A stretch of 64,000 nt of DNA from Mesaphorura yosii. Lineage: Eukaryota; Arthropoda; Collembola; Poduromorpha; Tullbergiidae. Positions 46,781 through 61,500 of this stretch are shown one piece after another. Positions within the stretch are counted from its first letter, which is position 1. Every line of letters begins with the position of its first letter. The position numbers and the translations under genes were made by a program. A model generated the notes under the pieces. The model saw only the letters and a list, made by a program, of their open reading frames with translations. It ran no database searches and was not told the origin of the DNA. The stretch is taken from positions 1 to 64,000 of the forward strand of contig WIXG01000083.1 in assembly GCA_009869945.1 (NCBI GenBank), read 5' to 3'.

Positions 46781-49700
46781 CCTGGTCTACCTGAGCCCCT
46801 ACCTAAACTGTTCTCGCAATAATCGGGCCGCGATAAACTGTCGTAGAACTCAGCGTGTTTTGAGCCTCTCCTGCAGGTCCCTTACTCTCTCACTATCGTA
46901 CCAACAATTAACAATGATTCAGAAATACAAGCGTGAAGTGTTTCTTCTGCTCAATTACTTTCTTACAAAACATTACCAAAATTAGACAACAATGCGCCAA
47001 GTGGACATCAAGTCATACTTCAACTCATGCTTGATAATGTTGTTTACTGGCACGAAATTTCTAAATGGCATGCATTAAGTTACCTTGGATCTCCTTCATG
47101 TGAAAATCAATTTTGATTCGCATTGTGGATTTTGCTACCACACACCGCGGAAGCCGTGCGCCATGTCGCGAGGAAGAAAGAGGCCTCGCTGGGAAAAGAG
47201 AACATGCGGCTAATTGTCATCAAAGAATTCACTGGACTCCAACAAATCGGCGTCTGAATTCAGATTCAAACTGAGGGATGATTCTGTTGATTCTCCACAT
47301 CCATCGAGTCAAAAAATTCGCGATATTGCAATTTGCCGGACTTTACGACAAAATTCGCCTTGTCGTGATAAATTGTTATGCTGACTACAGAAGAATGTAG
47401 AGCATGAAATGCGACAAATTTGAGTATACACACGAACAAATTGTAATCCTTAATGTGATTATGATGATGTTGATGCGTGCTGTTGCACAGAAGTGGTTGA
47501 GTTCATTTGTCTCGACTCGGAGTCAAGTGGTGTACGTGTGTAAAGGCACTTGTTACTGTTAAGGTTGAGAAATGCATTCACTCATCGTAGTATAATTATT
47601 TTCATCACTGTCTTTCTAAAACAAATTAAATGACAAGCCGAGATGAGATGAGAAGATCTTGCCGACATCACTTCACTGCATATCGCCGTGTCATGCCATT
47701 TATAACGACTTGTACTGGTCTGCAACTCTTCTGCTGCTTCTACTTTTGCTTCTGTCTGTAATGAAATTACAGCTCACCAGGCATCTCCGCACTCTCACGC
47801 ATTCTGAGGTTGGCAATTATTATTTTTAATCATTCGGCCACTTTTTTCAGAAATATTTCATCTTACCAGAACAGGCACTTAAAAGCGCATTACAAGTCGT
47901 CATAATCACAAGTAATGTGGTGGTTCAATGATTCTGTAATGCATAATCAATCAAAAACACCTTTCTGATAATTATCAGTTTTCCATCTGTCTTCTTTTCC
48001 ACTTTAGTGCTCGCGCTCGATGAACAAATACATGCATTGTCAATTTCTAGTTAATGCAATTTTGATTGGACACGCATTAAATTACATCCCAGCGTGGTGC
48101 AAGGCAAAGTTCATATCGAGTGCCAATTTTACTCGAATTAATTTACTCAATTACATTCGATTGAATCAACACAGATTTTCTTCCGGAAGGCAATAGATAG
48201 GAATAAATTGGTAGCACATTTCGCATGAGATTGCAGTCGCCGAATTACCACGATTCGACGTTCGAGATATCTTGGATGCGTTGGACCGAATTGGACAGAT
48301 CAAAATCATTACGTTTTGCTGAAGAGATGAAGCATACATCACCAAAAGTGGAAAGAAGCCATTAGCGCACTGCATCGTTTGAGAACGAACAAATTACTAA
48401 CAAATTTTGCAGAAAGATCAGAAATGAATCTTCTTGATCCTACTTTCGTACAATTTTCATGTTCGGTGGTATTCTTCTTTCCCTAAAAAAACTCTTGACA
48501 TGCATGCCGTATTCTTTTGTGCATTAAGTTGACCATCATCATCTTTCTCTCGTCTTCTCATAATTCTTCTCTGAAAAAACAAAAACAGCATTCTGTCTGC
48601 TGCATTTATATATACACACGTACTCGTGCAATAATAACTAAAGTTATATATTTTTTAAAGTCAAGACATAGAAAAATCATCTACGGACATTGACCTTGGT
48701 ACGAGTGTGTGTATTTTTCTACAAAAATGTGTCTTAACTAAACTTGAATGGAACTATTTCATTGTTGCACACAACAATGTATGCAACAATGTGGTCTGTG
48801 GATCTGGTACGACCGTACGCAGCCTGTTGCACTGCACGTACTTAACCCTTTTCCCATCATCACAGTAATCGCGCTGTTATTACTCAAGACCTTTCCATGA
48901 ATGCATGCGTATAATGCGAGAGAGAACAACGTACAACAAATTACGAGTGTACGAGATTAGATACAATAAAATTATAACTTACGAATAATCTTGTTCGTCG
49001 CTGTCCATAAAGGATTGTCTCGATCCAACCTGGCAGAAGCAAGTTACACGTCGCTTCGTGCTTTCGTGCTCTGGCCAATTTGACGCGTACATGTCCAATA
49101 GGTTTACGAGCAAATGTTGACCTTTTGGGCCAGGGCCCGCAGCAAGTGCACGCGCATTAAGTCTGGCGTATCAGGTACGAGTGACTCTGATTCTGGTTCC
49201 GCAAGCTTTCGAGTCTTGTTTGATGGAGCGAGAGGAATAGACGGAATGGAATGATGGATATTGCGAAGACTGCATTTTCGTAAATGTTAATAATAATCAT
49301 AACTTTAGTTTTACGTCGTCGTGTTATTGTTGCCGTGCTTCATTGCATTCGTCTTGGCACGTCAGAAGTGGATTTGGTTATTATTAATCCTGTTTTTAAC
49401 TCGCTATTTTTTGCTTCTTTTCGCATTTCGTGTCTGGTATTTTTAAAAGCTTTTTTTGCAAAACTCCGTAATAATGAGAAATTGTTTCGAGCAGGAAGAG
49501 CGCCGACAAACACAGAAACGAACGAGCAGAGCGAACAGGATAAGAAGACGTGAATTACAAATACGTTCAACCCGACTCTCATAATTTAGCAACACAGTCG
49601 TAAATATTCGAGCACGAGCAATGGCAATAATTATTTTTAAAACATGGATGAAAATATGCTCGGCGTTCTCACAACTACAAACACACCGCGTGTTCGTAGG

Positions 49701-51942
49701 CCTTTTAATGTCGGTGTTCCTATTAATTTAAGATGACGAGAATACGGAAAAGAGGAAAACGAATACGACAATAAAAATTGCAAAAAACATGGAAAAAGTA
49801 CAGAAACAAACATAAAATCCGCAGCAAATGAACGACGAAATGATAAATTTGCATAACAGTTGGAATCTATTTTTCCTTTCGGCTAGTTATGTGCATGACA
49901 ATGATAGAGTCAGCGTCGGTTCCACTACTCGTCTTCCCTTCTACTCCCTTTCGATGCATCGACGACATAAAATTTAGAATCCCAGCAACCTCTTGCGTAA
50001 GAGAGTGGGATTTTTCCTGATTGAGATTGAGAGCAGTCATTTACCGCAGTTTAATTTCAGCTACGTCGAAGAGCGTGAATTCCCAATTAGCGAGGTTACT
50101 TTGACGTAATCAAATCAGTACTCAGTATTCTCAACAATCAGCCGACTCTGTTCGAGAATAGACAGAAGCCCATAAAAACTGTTTCGGGCGTGCAGGTGAT
50201 GCTACTCAGACATTTGAGGTATGCGCTGTCTCGAAATTCGACGTTGAAGACATGTTATAATTATTTTGTATTAAAATAAAATGAACCATGCAAAGTTTAA
50301 TGAAGGAAAAAGTACCACGTTGGTCTACGTGGCTCCTTTATTGAGGAGAAAAGGAGGAGGAATGCGGACCACAGAACTGAAATACTTCTTTTGTGCACTG
50401 CCACTCAGGTACCATTGTGTGTGTGTTTAATATTATTATTATTAATAATATGTGAACGAATGAGATACTCTCGTATTGAGAAATGAGACTCGCAGTAAGA
50501 ATAGTAAGTTGCAAAACCAGAATATCAACTTCCTCATTATTTTTGCCTGTGGTATTTGATGGTTTAATATTACCTTTCCAACCGACTACTTACTCAGATA
50601 CAATTCTTAATTTAATATTGCCTCGCCAAATCTCGGATAAGGCTGTGAAGTATAACAACAATGTATGAGGATAATAATAAAATAAATTCAGATTTTACAT
50701 CCATTATTGCCAAGATTTATCGACCATTCTGCATGTTTGCTCCTCCGTCTCAGCCCTTTGCTAGTTCCTCGGTTCATAAATAAACATTTTGTCCACGTAC
50801 TCAAAAGCGGATAAAATATTGGCGTGTTCTACATTTTTTAATTTTATTGCACAAAGGAAAAAAGCATCAAAGTTCAAACTTCCATTATGTATGATAGAAT
50901 TTGTACGCGTACGTGAGCATCTGCACCTGAGTCAAGGTAATTCAATGAGAAGATAATTCTCATCTGACATGAATGATTATTAGAAAGAAATCCATTTTCG
51001 AAATGCAGACAGCGGCCAAGACATGTGCGACTCAATCCTCTCTGCGATTTGTGTACGCAGACACGTAGTTAAATGTGATTTTTATCTTGTCAGAGTAGAG
51101 ACAAAGGAAAGAATGAGTAGAATAGAGAACCGTGTCAAATGGACAGTCATTATATTTATAATCACAATAAAGCTTTCATCTTAATTCGGCCAGAGTCTTC
51201 TCATACAGCAGCGGCGTGTCTGAATCTGGGCTGACTCACACGCGCTCTTTACTAAAATTAGCTCCATTTATAGATCGTTCCTGCATAGTGCAACTAGCAC
51301 ACTCGTAATGGATGTTGGAGCTGAGCAACACTTCACACCGACAATGTATTGCATCATCATCGTCGACGAGTGAGCCAAAATAAGATTCTCTCAAGACGTA
51401 AAAACTGACTTGATTCGTGTTTACTTCAAAAGCAAAATTACTCCATTAAGAGCAAAGTGTAAACATAAATGGAGTTCTCATACTTTTTGCTCTGCGTTTT
51501 GTTCAGCTTAATCGTTCAAGACGATTGCCCAGATCATCTTGCGTCACAAGAAGCTTTGTTTCTGCGGCAAAGTCGCTCACAGTCAAGACGCTTTATCGTC
51601 TTCATACAATTTTCTTATGTTTCCTACATCTACTTTTTATATGGACATTAATATAATCTAGATCATTACCGAGACACAGGCAATTAAAGTATTGAGAAAG
51701 CGAACTCGATTACCTCTAATTGTATAAACCACCCACTTTTAGCAGATTTTTACTTAACATTTTATTTTCACACATGCATATCCACGCGTTATTATCCAAC
51801 TTAATTCCTATAGTATTTGGATTCAGATTTAGCTGAGTAACTAGCCACGTTACTTATGTTGCTTTATCTGCAAGTAATTAATTATTTATGCTTGGACTTC
51901 GGGAATGATAAATCTTGAAGGACGCTCTTCTGGGTTATATGC

Positions 51943-52509
51943 CACGAGTCCGAAAGACACAACTCCGAACTACTCCCAGTCCAAATTCACTAGTCCTACT
52001 GTACTTGAGTTTGAATCGAATTACACGAGCCCGAAGACTCTTACTGTAAGCAACTTTGACAGATAAAAACCAGGTTGTACGATGGGAACACGCCCGAATC
52101 ACAAAAATGTTGAACGTTCTTATGTGCGGGGCAGCTTCATATCTGTCAGCCTCCGCAGTCACGGTTTCCGGGAAAGTAAGCTACGTCCTGCCCAATATGA
52201 ATTGAGGAGATTTTGGCGCAAAGTGGTTCCATATGGGACATTTTACTTCACTAAAGCGCCTCTTTGGGTTATCTGGTGGAGGAACCCCCATGAAACAATA
52301 CACCTGACGTCCTTCTTAAGTGTCATAATAATATGAACAACGTCTTCTCGGACATAAAAAATTTTGCTCTTTTGTTATCTCTTACGGGGGAATCTTCGGA
52401 CACATGCAATTCGATTCGGACTTGTGACTTTCGGACTCAAGTACAGTCGGATTGACCGACCATTTGGATTGGAATAGTTGGGAGCCGTGTCTTTCGGACT
52501 CCTGACGGT
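51943..52509. repeat. Imperfect inverted-repeat pair (foldback or MITE-like)
   Basis: The left arm (about 51943-52050) reads, in reverse complement, CTTCGGGCTCGTGTAATTCG, then AACTCAAGTACAGTAGGACT and GTGTCTTTCGGACTCGTGGC. The right arm (about 52392-52509) reads CTTCGGACACATGCAATTCG, then GACTCAAGTACAGTCGGATT and GTGTCTTTCGGACTCCTGAC. The arms are clearly homologous with small indels and are separated by about 345 bp. The spacer holds an 84-codon open frame (52082-52336) without recognised homology. No terminal target duplication was identified. Confidence 0.65.
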
Positions 52510-55500
52510 ACATGATTCCTCTGTACCTCGATAAGACTATGCATTGAGTACTGGTGTCTGTTTCATCCAAGTAATGATTTACTCGGCTCAAACTCTAGGT
52601 TATAATTAATTACAGTAAGCTGAGTCCTCGATAATCGTTCCTGTTTTGTGAATGCGAAGAACAAATGATTTGTAGTACAGTCGCACAGTTTGAAACGATA
52701 CCTTGTCATTATTCACGTACGTACTTCTCGAAAGGAATCGAGACGAGAGACGCGCGTTTTGAGTGTCCTGCTGTTTGAGTGGCAAGTGGAAGCAGCCATA
52801 AATTATCAACTGTTCTTGGCGTTTCTATTTTCTCATTTTTGCATGTCTTAAAATTAGTACAATAAGAGTCTGAGAGCAGGTAAAAAGACGTTCTTGACGT
52901 GGCAGGTAATTAAACGCTCTGTGTGAAAATCTTGTGCTTTTTCTCGTGTCATTAGAGACAAGAAACACAAGAAGAATGGTTCAGCCGCTCCGACATTCCA
53001 CTTTTTCAGAGGAAAATTGTGCACCGTGTACTTCGTCGCATGCGTGCTGTAAAATCCACAAGTTCTATTATTCTTTCTGCTCGAAGTCTCATTTGATATA
53101 CATTTAAAAATTAAAACGAGACGGCGAAGAATGAGCAAATGTACGACGCGATTGCCCAGCAGCCACTTTTTGTACTCTTGAGCTCAACAATGAGTAGATT
53201 TATAAATACTCAACAACATGAATTTACAACAATGCACTTTTTTATTTTTGCCAGAAACATATTCGTTTCGTCTCATTGTTCGCTCGGGTTTCGTACACTT
53301 CTCGTTTTCGAGTCTACCTTCTAATTGCGACGCCCTTCTTGCATTTTGCCAATTTCCCAACAAGATTTTTCCACTCTTTTACTTTTCTGAACGCACTCAA
53401 CTAATATTGTTAATTTTGCATAGGTGTACTAAATACTTCACGACAAGTTTTCTAGACACCAAAATCGTAAAGCTCGAGTTTGCATCGAGTACAAAGATGT
53501 TTTGGGCAATAAAATCTGAGTTGCCGTTTGGCATTGTTTCGCGTGCTTCAACAATTCGTCATATTTTAGCGCAGTTTATTGACGTTCCGCAAAAAAAATT
53601 GGTTTACCTTAAAGTAAGTGAGCAAGAATGTGCAGTTAAAATTGCGAGGCTGGCTCTTAACACTCATTTTCTAATTCTTCCCAATTTTGTGCAATCCGTT
53701 TCATGAAGTAATCATAATCACGTGATGAAGTCCAATAGTTCAATCGAGCATGGCGGGTATATAGGAAGAGCCAACTTGGACTAGATATCAAGACATGAAT
53801 CCGAAATGCTAAGTTTAAGGTAGACGAACGAAGAATCGTTTTATGGAAGTTCATGTAACGGTACAAATGTAAAATGCATTTGGCCTTGCCGCACCGAAGA
53901 GTTGAGATGTCGAGTTATTTCTGTAGGATTCCTGCTGCATGTGAGAAAACAGCAGAGAGTTAAGTTCAAAAAACCCTTTTCATAATTATGTCACTCCTTC
54001 TCGTAGTGTTAAGTTTGACCTGAGAATGAACAGGAAGAAAATGAAAGAATTCGTTATTTTTTGGACAGATCTTTACCCAGATCCCAACGAGTAGTCATTC
54101 TAGTCATGGTTGAAGGAAAGGGATCAGAAAGGACGTCGGGTAGAAAATGCAACCCTGAAAGGGTCAAACAACATTTAGATAACTCATTATATGCAGACCA
54201 TTCTGTGCTATTTGGGCACGTTATGAAATTACGCAGGTTACACTGTTCGAAAAGAGAGGAAGAACCTTTCAAAGTATTTATAAAATTGTTTTCTGCTTAT
54301 TCTTGGACTTGAAAATATTCTCGAGTTCCCAATAATAAGACTTCTTAAGGAAGTCCTTCAGAAATGCCATTACCCCTTTTCGCCTTGAATTCTCAAATAA
54401 CTCAAAATAGATGTAATTGTTTTTCATCAGAAAGTAAAGAATTTCCTTCCTTTTGTCAAGCACACTAAAATAAAGCAGTGCGCACAATAAATGAGGGCTC
54501 CTTATCAGTACGCATTGCGTGAAGCATCAGTCAACGAGTGTCTGACTTCTGCATTGAGAACCTGTTTAAGTCACTTTGTGTGATTCAGACTCGCACAAAT
54601 GGTAAGTCATTTCGAAAGGCCAGAAGAGAGCAGTCAATGATCTCCTCGTTTTACTCTCATTACACCTGATCCGTTCGCATTGCGTCTTTTGCCAACTCTT
54701 GCAATCAGATGCAATTGAGTACAACGCACATTCAGCTGAGCTGGTGGACCTGAATGACAACACACTGGGGCAATTAATGTTAAGACTGAATTTTAATTTT
54801 ACAATCACAGCAATTCGATTTTTATAATATTTAGGTAGATTAGTCGAAACTCGTTTTGGTGCCAGTTGTAAAATTCGTAGTAAAAATCATTCATTATTAA
54901 CATTCTCGGCATTTCTGCTGCGTTGCTTGTTCGCATGCAAATACGCACTTGTGTATGCGTAAGAGTACGAAGGGTTGGGCACAAGGAATCCCGTTGATAA
55001 TGCATGCTGTATAACTCTTTTCCAATCAAATACGGCATGATCATCAACATTATGACTCTGTATACCAGTTTTGCGCAGAGAGAAAGAAACCCATCACAAG
55101 GAGAAACACAACTGGCTGCATTTTGAGGGAGAATGAACGAACCACTTTCCGCAGATGAGATTACGTACGGCTGTTTGACGTTCGATATATGTACTCTCGT
55201 CGCTGCGATGCGTGAACTCTGGATGACGAAAGGGTTGTATAATCGTAAAGTTCAGACTTTTCTGTACTCATTATTATTCCCATTATTATTGGCAGCAGCC
55301 GTCCAAGTTCAAATTATGTATAAATAACATTACGGCTTGCGCATTGTTATTGTTAGGTCATCTCTATTCTTGTCCTCTGCCTAATACTTGTGTTGTTTAC
55401 GATCTGTTCAAGTCCAAGGTCTCTCTCCTCCGCTCCTTTACTGAACTGGGACGAATCCTTTCAGTTTTCTGAAAAAGGATTTCAGTTTTTGCTACTGGAT

Positions 55501-58500
55501 CTCTTTTGAGGCAATAACAATCACAAAAATTCAAATACGAATAATAAATTCTCTTTCGAGTTTGACAACCAGACTCCATCAGAGCTCTTTCCCTGAAAAC
55601 ATTGATGAAGGGACTCGACAACGGTCCGTATTATATTTCTTGCTTACGGACGACTGATGATGGAAAGTGCGAGATGAATGAGTGAAAGATCGCCCTTTTC
55701 CCAAATTTAACTCGTTCCGTTCGAAAGATTCAAGATACAGTTAGCTTATTTATTGTTGCTTAATAAGTCCTTCGGATGGTACAAGAGCGAAATAAAAATC
55801 CAGCAATATGACAACTCTTTCAAAAAAGGGAAAAAGAAAGGGTCAAAGTTTAGGGGACATATTCACACTCGCGAAACAAAAATTCCGAGAAATTCTGAGA
55901 AAAACGTTAAAATGCTTTGGCAATGTCTCCTTCTCGGATTATGCTGGGCAGTGCAAAATGAAGTCACTCCGCTTTGTAAACAAGGACAAATAGTCCCATG
56001 GGCATAAATCGGACACTGCAAATCGACTAAAACCAGACGCGTAATGGCGGATTCAAATTTTAGGGAATTCTTGCCAATATTAATCAAATCGTTCTTAGTT
56101 TCGACGATGGATTCTGAGATACTTCCGCATTTGGGGCGAAACGAGATTGAGCAACCCTTCCAAGTTATGAGCCTCAAAAGTTTGCAAACCTTGGCTTCAA
56201 GGTATGGAAATATTCATTCTCCAAGTACCCACACTACACTGCGAAATCAGGTCTTTGCATCTTTGCGTAAAATTCACGTAATAGCTGAGAGAACAGTTGG
56301 CTTGCCCAACCAGAATGCTTTACTGAGTCTCATTTTCCCATCGCCGAGGTACTCTTTTACGATACTCCTTTTGCTTTTAGCATGCTCCCTCGCTTTGCAC
56401 AGCGGCTGTAGCTGAGGTTTGGCGTGACTCTGGTTTGCCAGTGTATTTGGCTCTGCAGATCTGGCTTCACCCTTTCATGTGCCTCAGTTCTTCTGTCGGT
56501 CTCATTCATTCCTCGTCTTTCTGAATTCTTGGAAGTCTCTCTGCCTGACTCGCCGTTGAAGATCGTTGCGTCCAACAGAGCAACAAAGTAACAATAATTG
56601 ACGATTGAGCAACTTGGAAACTGATAAGATTCTAAGATTGATACTACTTGTGCCTAAATTCGTCGCACCTGATCCTGTGTTAATTCATTCTACTTGCTGG
56701 CGACGAAAGCTGAGAATCTGCGTTAGCGAACTCTGCACTTGGAACTTTTGTGTGGTAAGCAACAAAGAAGTTTTAATTATTTGCTTTCATTTTCTTTATA
56801 AACATTCCCAACTTTTTCTCAAATTCACGTTTTTCAAACCACATGTAAAGGCCCAAAAAGCACTTAAAGGAATTCACGGTATCATTTCACAAAATGGCTG
56901 AAACTATCAGCTTGCCTCATCTCGAAGAGCAAAGCAGCGTCTTTTTTGTTCTGGCGTCTCTACTCGATTCGATGGGCCCATACACCAAGTATTTATCATT
57001 TATACCAGCATTTTAGTTTTCGTCAACATTGAAACTAGTAACCGTATAATTGGTCTTTTCATCATATTTATCTCAATTAATAACGTCTGCATCATAAAAT
57101 GAAGTTTTAGGAAAGGAGTATCAAATTTTGTGAGAGGGAAATTTTAACGCTGACAACACCGGAAATTCACAATAATGACCACATTATTTTTAAGATTTCT
57201 CGATTTTTTCTTTCTGATGACTTATTTCGATGTAATGAAAATTGGTTCTGAAGCAGAGAGTGCCTTGCAATGCATGTTGCGTATAAGGAGCGTTTTCATG
57301 GTGGAAAGCCTGCAACCACGGGTCTTAAAACTGTTTACAGAAAAAGAGCATTCTTTATGATCTATGAAATTAGCCTAGATGTGAAATATTTGCTGATAAG
57401 GCATGCCTAAAGAGTCTTGTGATGGTTACGATTAGAGTCGAACACCATAAGAGCAACGATCGTAAACACTCGAACGATATGGCGCAAAGGCTTGGGTTTT
57501 CTAACATTTTCCGGAATAAAGCAAGCATCGAATTAATTTCTGCGACGAAAAGTTGTGACATGCAATTTGCCACCTGCATGTACAGCATGAATCACAGCAC
57601 TTAATATACCCAGACGACTGTCTTTGTTTTTGCGCAACTGAAAGTATATTTTTATGGGCGACACATAAAAACTGGGACTAGTCAATCAATACAGAGCTAC
57701 TAAAAAGCCGCGTTATTACTCAAGTCCATTCTCGGAAGACAGCTTTGTGTATTTATATTACGTCGGCGTATGATGCTTTTTTCAATCGAAAGGAATTTCC
57801 AACAAATGCTGAGTGCTGAATTGTGGTGCGGGGGATTTCAGTGGAAAAAATGCAAATAAAAATTTCAAAGGTGGACGCAACAATCACAGCTATGTACGCT
57901 TTCTTGAAACCAACTCGCAGCCTCAATGCAATGAAATTGAAACCAGGACAGCAGCTTAAGGCTGTAGCGGGAACAGGAGAGAGCGGAAGTAGTGAGCAAT
58001 GAAGGAGGTGTCATCTCAACAAAAGAAAGACGTATGTTTAAAAAAGCAGTCAAATGATTCAACGCAGCCAGATTCTGCTACGTATCTGTTTCATAATCGT
58101 GCGAGTAATTATGGGATATACCAGCGCTCTCGTTAGGAAGTCAATCCAATCTCTTCCCTACAGATTTATTGTTATAAATAAAAGTCATATGCAGATTTGA
58201 GGCAAGGCACAAAAAATTCGAGACGAGTATCTGCGCTTTGCGCGAATTGGATTGGTCAGAAAAGATTTGGTGACGTGTGAGCGGTTATTATTCCACATTA
58301 TTAAAATAAGGTAGTTTTGCACAATGCCAGCCCTTTCCTCACAAGCAAAGGCGCACGGTTATTGCTAAGTGCGTATATATTTGGTGTGTCTGGCTGAGCA
58401 GAGTAGCAAGCAGGTACTTCTTCGCCTGTTCTGTGACTTCTTGCAAATTGCTAAATCGTACAATTTCTTCCCTCGCTTCCATTCCACGTTGCGATATAAA

Positions 58501-61500
58501 TAAAAATTAAGTAGAGTAGCCTCGAATTATATGAAATTATTGCGTGCAGACCCTGCTTCTTTTTTCTTGCGTGTCTCAGCTGAAATAATAGAAATATTAA
58601 CCATTATTCAGAGTTCCACATGCGCTCCATTTCGCTATTTTAGTAACAATGGATGGAACCGTGCACAATGCGATGAAATAATTTCCTCAGTCTTCTTGAA
58701 GTCCTTGTCCAGGCGGAGTTTAAAGGATGGAGTTCGTGCGGTGTCAAGTCGGGTCTGCAAAGGAAGCAACAAGTGCTCATGCTCACGTTACGCATTGGTC
58801 GAAGGATGTGCAAAAAAAGCGGTTTTGAAACTAGAAATAACTTTCTACAGTGAACTCGGACTCGAAGGAGTGAACGAGGCTTATAATCTCAAATCCTGCA
58901 TTATTGCCAGCGCGAGTCGCGAGTTTTATGTTCGTTCGAACGTGCGTTCAGGTGGTTTACATTTCCATTCGCTCACATTTGTGTCTGTAATAAACACCAA
59001 ATTGAAACTTTTATTTACGACCGTTGCGCCTTTGTAGGCGCATTCTGTCTCCTCTCAGCGACCGGAGCGTGTTGTGCGAGTGTGTTATTACCGGATCGTA
59101 TTACATCTCAAGACGACAGACAGAAAAAGTGTACGATAATAATGGTCGTATAATAACAGAGGAGAGTTAATTGCTAAATATTATTACAGTGCATAACATT
59201 GTTGCATTGTTCTATAAATATTTATTACAAAGTCTGTCGAAAGTGTTTTTCTTCTTTTGTGGTTTGCGTTTATTATCCTGATTTTTCTATTTTGACAAAA
59301 TATTCAGTCTGAGATTACCAGAGTAATTTATGGTCGTATTGTGAATGCCTGACGCAGGAGTTAGTGAGATGTCTATTTATGAACACAACACAGTAATTAT
59401 AGACCACGAATCCTGACTTTATGGGCACTTGTCTGTGCGATTTGTTGACGGCTCCTTTATGTCGAGAATTTGCACGTTTAATGGTCGATTGAGGAGATGC
59501 GCGCCAAAGATAAACCACGCCAATTGGTAAGTATGAAGCAAACAAGATTGCATTGGCGGCTATGGTCGACAGAGAATGGGAATTCTTCGCTTTGATATCC
59601 GCGCGTTAATGTTGGCGACGCTCAATATCTTGAAAAATGGTGATGATACTCGCATTGTATCAATGAAACATTCTCGTTCCACACATGCTCACGCTGGACA
59701 GCCTGCGCCGGGCCACTTGCAGACAGGCTTCTGTTGCAGGCGTTCTATTTTTATCGCGTAAGCAGGTTTTTATGTTATTGTTATGAACTTGATCATCACA
59801 CGCTTCCTTTTCCCATTCATCGTTAATATCTTTTTTTCTATTTCTGACTTTACACGCATATTGCATCATCAGGACCATTATTTTAAGGATTCATCCCACC
59901 AGATCAGCGTTTTTGAGCTGCGTATCATGCAATTGTAATATGTACGAGTTCACATGAAAAGGGAAATGAGCGGCGATTATCGCACACTTGCACACACTCG
60001 TTGTTCAGTTTTTAGCTCTTTGATGAATGAATTAAAACGGAGCTTACAATAAACAGCTATTTTTAGCAGTGGAAGATTTTCAGAGTCCGTATTTAAAGAA
60101 TGGAATTGAGAGCGTAGGAAAATGGACACAGCCGTGTCTGAGTTTCTTACAAGGTTCACACTTGGACAAGAGCGCAAATGAAGCACACGCCGAAATAATC
60201 GTATGCTCTAGATACAATGAATTTTGTATTGAAAGATTCATTTGAATTGAAGCGACTTTACCGCAATAGATTGTCAATTTCTATTTGTGAGCCCAATCAA
60301 CGAATTAGCGAATAGCCTCGGCCTTGTATCAACGATGTGCCAGTGTACAATAGAAGAAGTGCTCTTAGACATATGAATAATTGTGGTTAAGTCGTCCATT
60401 CGTACTTCACAGTTGAAATCATCGAAAGGAAATCCAAGACAAGAGCCGTGTATTTGAATTTCTCATTTCTTTCTCTTCAGTGAAAGCGTACATCTGTGCA
60501 CACGAAGCCTGTGAGACGATCAGCTAAAAATAGACGACACGAGCGCCTTTGCACGATATAAACATCTTGTCAAGCCGTTTCTTTGGATCATAATTTGAAA
60601 AAGAGGCGGAGCGGAGTTGATTCTTTTCTCTTATTATGTATTGATGGCTATTGTTATTTCGAATTTTGATAGTTGAGAAAATGTGTTTCTTTTGTTTGCT
60701 TGCATCTTGTGTACAAGTGAAGTACGAGCGTAGTGCATGAGTACTGCGCACTCACTTTGTTTGGAGCTGTAATGGTTTTGATAGTTCGCCGAGATGAATG
60801 GTAAAGAGCACACAGACGGATTACAAAGCACGTGAATTCTGTTGTTGCTCAGGTAGTTTTGTTTTCCATAACAAAGTTTGCGTTTCTGCTTTTGGAGGTG
60901 GACGACTGAATGTTGCGTGTACTTTCAGGCAGAGAAATGGACAGAAAAAAGAGACAGCGGACTTTGTGCGAAAATAAAGTAAAAAGGCATTATAAATACC
61001 AGAGTATCTGCGATGTGTGGGTTTCTTGATATAAAAAAGAAACGCTTAAATCCTTAGAGGTCATGCACTCATAATGAGCAGGCCAGATGCGGTCATCTTT
61101 TGAAACAGGTTTCTCCTCGCATTTACTACGCAATCATACCGCGTACTCTCGCTATACAAAGTATCCGAGATACAATGGCATTGTTGTGTGTAGGAAATGA
61201 GAGACGACCGAAAAGCTGTCCATGCTTCTCGTGCGTTGAACACACCACCAAATTTTGCCGATAATAGTCACAATCGAATGCAATTGGATTCATGATCAAG
61301 AAACCACAAAATCTACGTCGTTTGAGTGTTTCTCCGTCCACATGTTGGCCCGAAGACAAAGACAAGCATTCTGTTGTGGGCTGATGAGTATTGTGATTTT
61401 GAATGCAGCAAGTGCGATCGCTGACTGAGTTCTAATTAGGCATTCGACTGGCCAGTGTCATTGCAAAAAGGGGAGTCGCGCCAGATGGGAAATTACTCGG

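Larger units (their letters stand above)
40014..51940. other. Gene-poor region C
   Basis: No gene is recognised. Notable local structures are a perfect 12-bp hairpin at 42023-42060, a direct repeat of CACCTGGTGCTAG near 43857 and 43875, a small inverted repeat CTCTACT/AGTAGAG near 45601, an imperfect tandem duplication at about 46691-46780 and an AT-only inverted repeat near 50430-50452. Open frames here are of a length expected by chance. Confidence 0.5.

Noticed and set aside
52082-52336. 84-codon ORF between the inverted-repeat arms as a transposase
   Set aside because: No catalytic or DNA-binding motif is visible; it is kept only as part of the repeat description.
53218-53706. 162-codon ORF in the desert
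   Set aside because: It has low protein-likeness and no domain. About one such ORF is expected by chance in this much six-frame AT-rich sequence.
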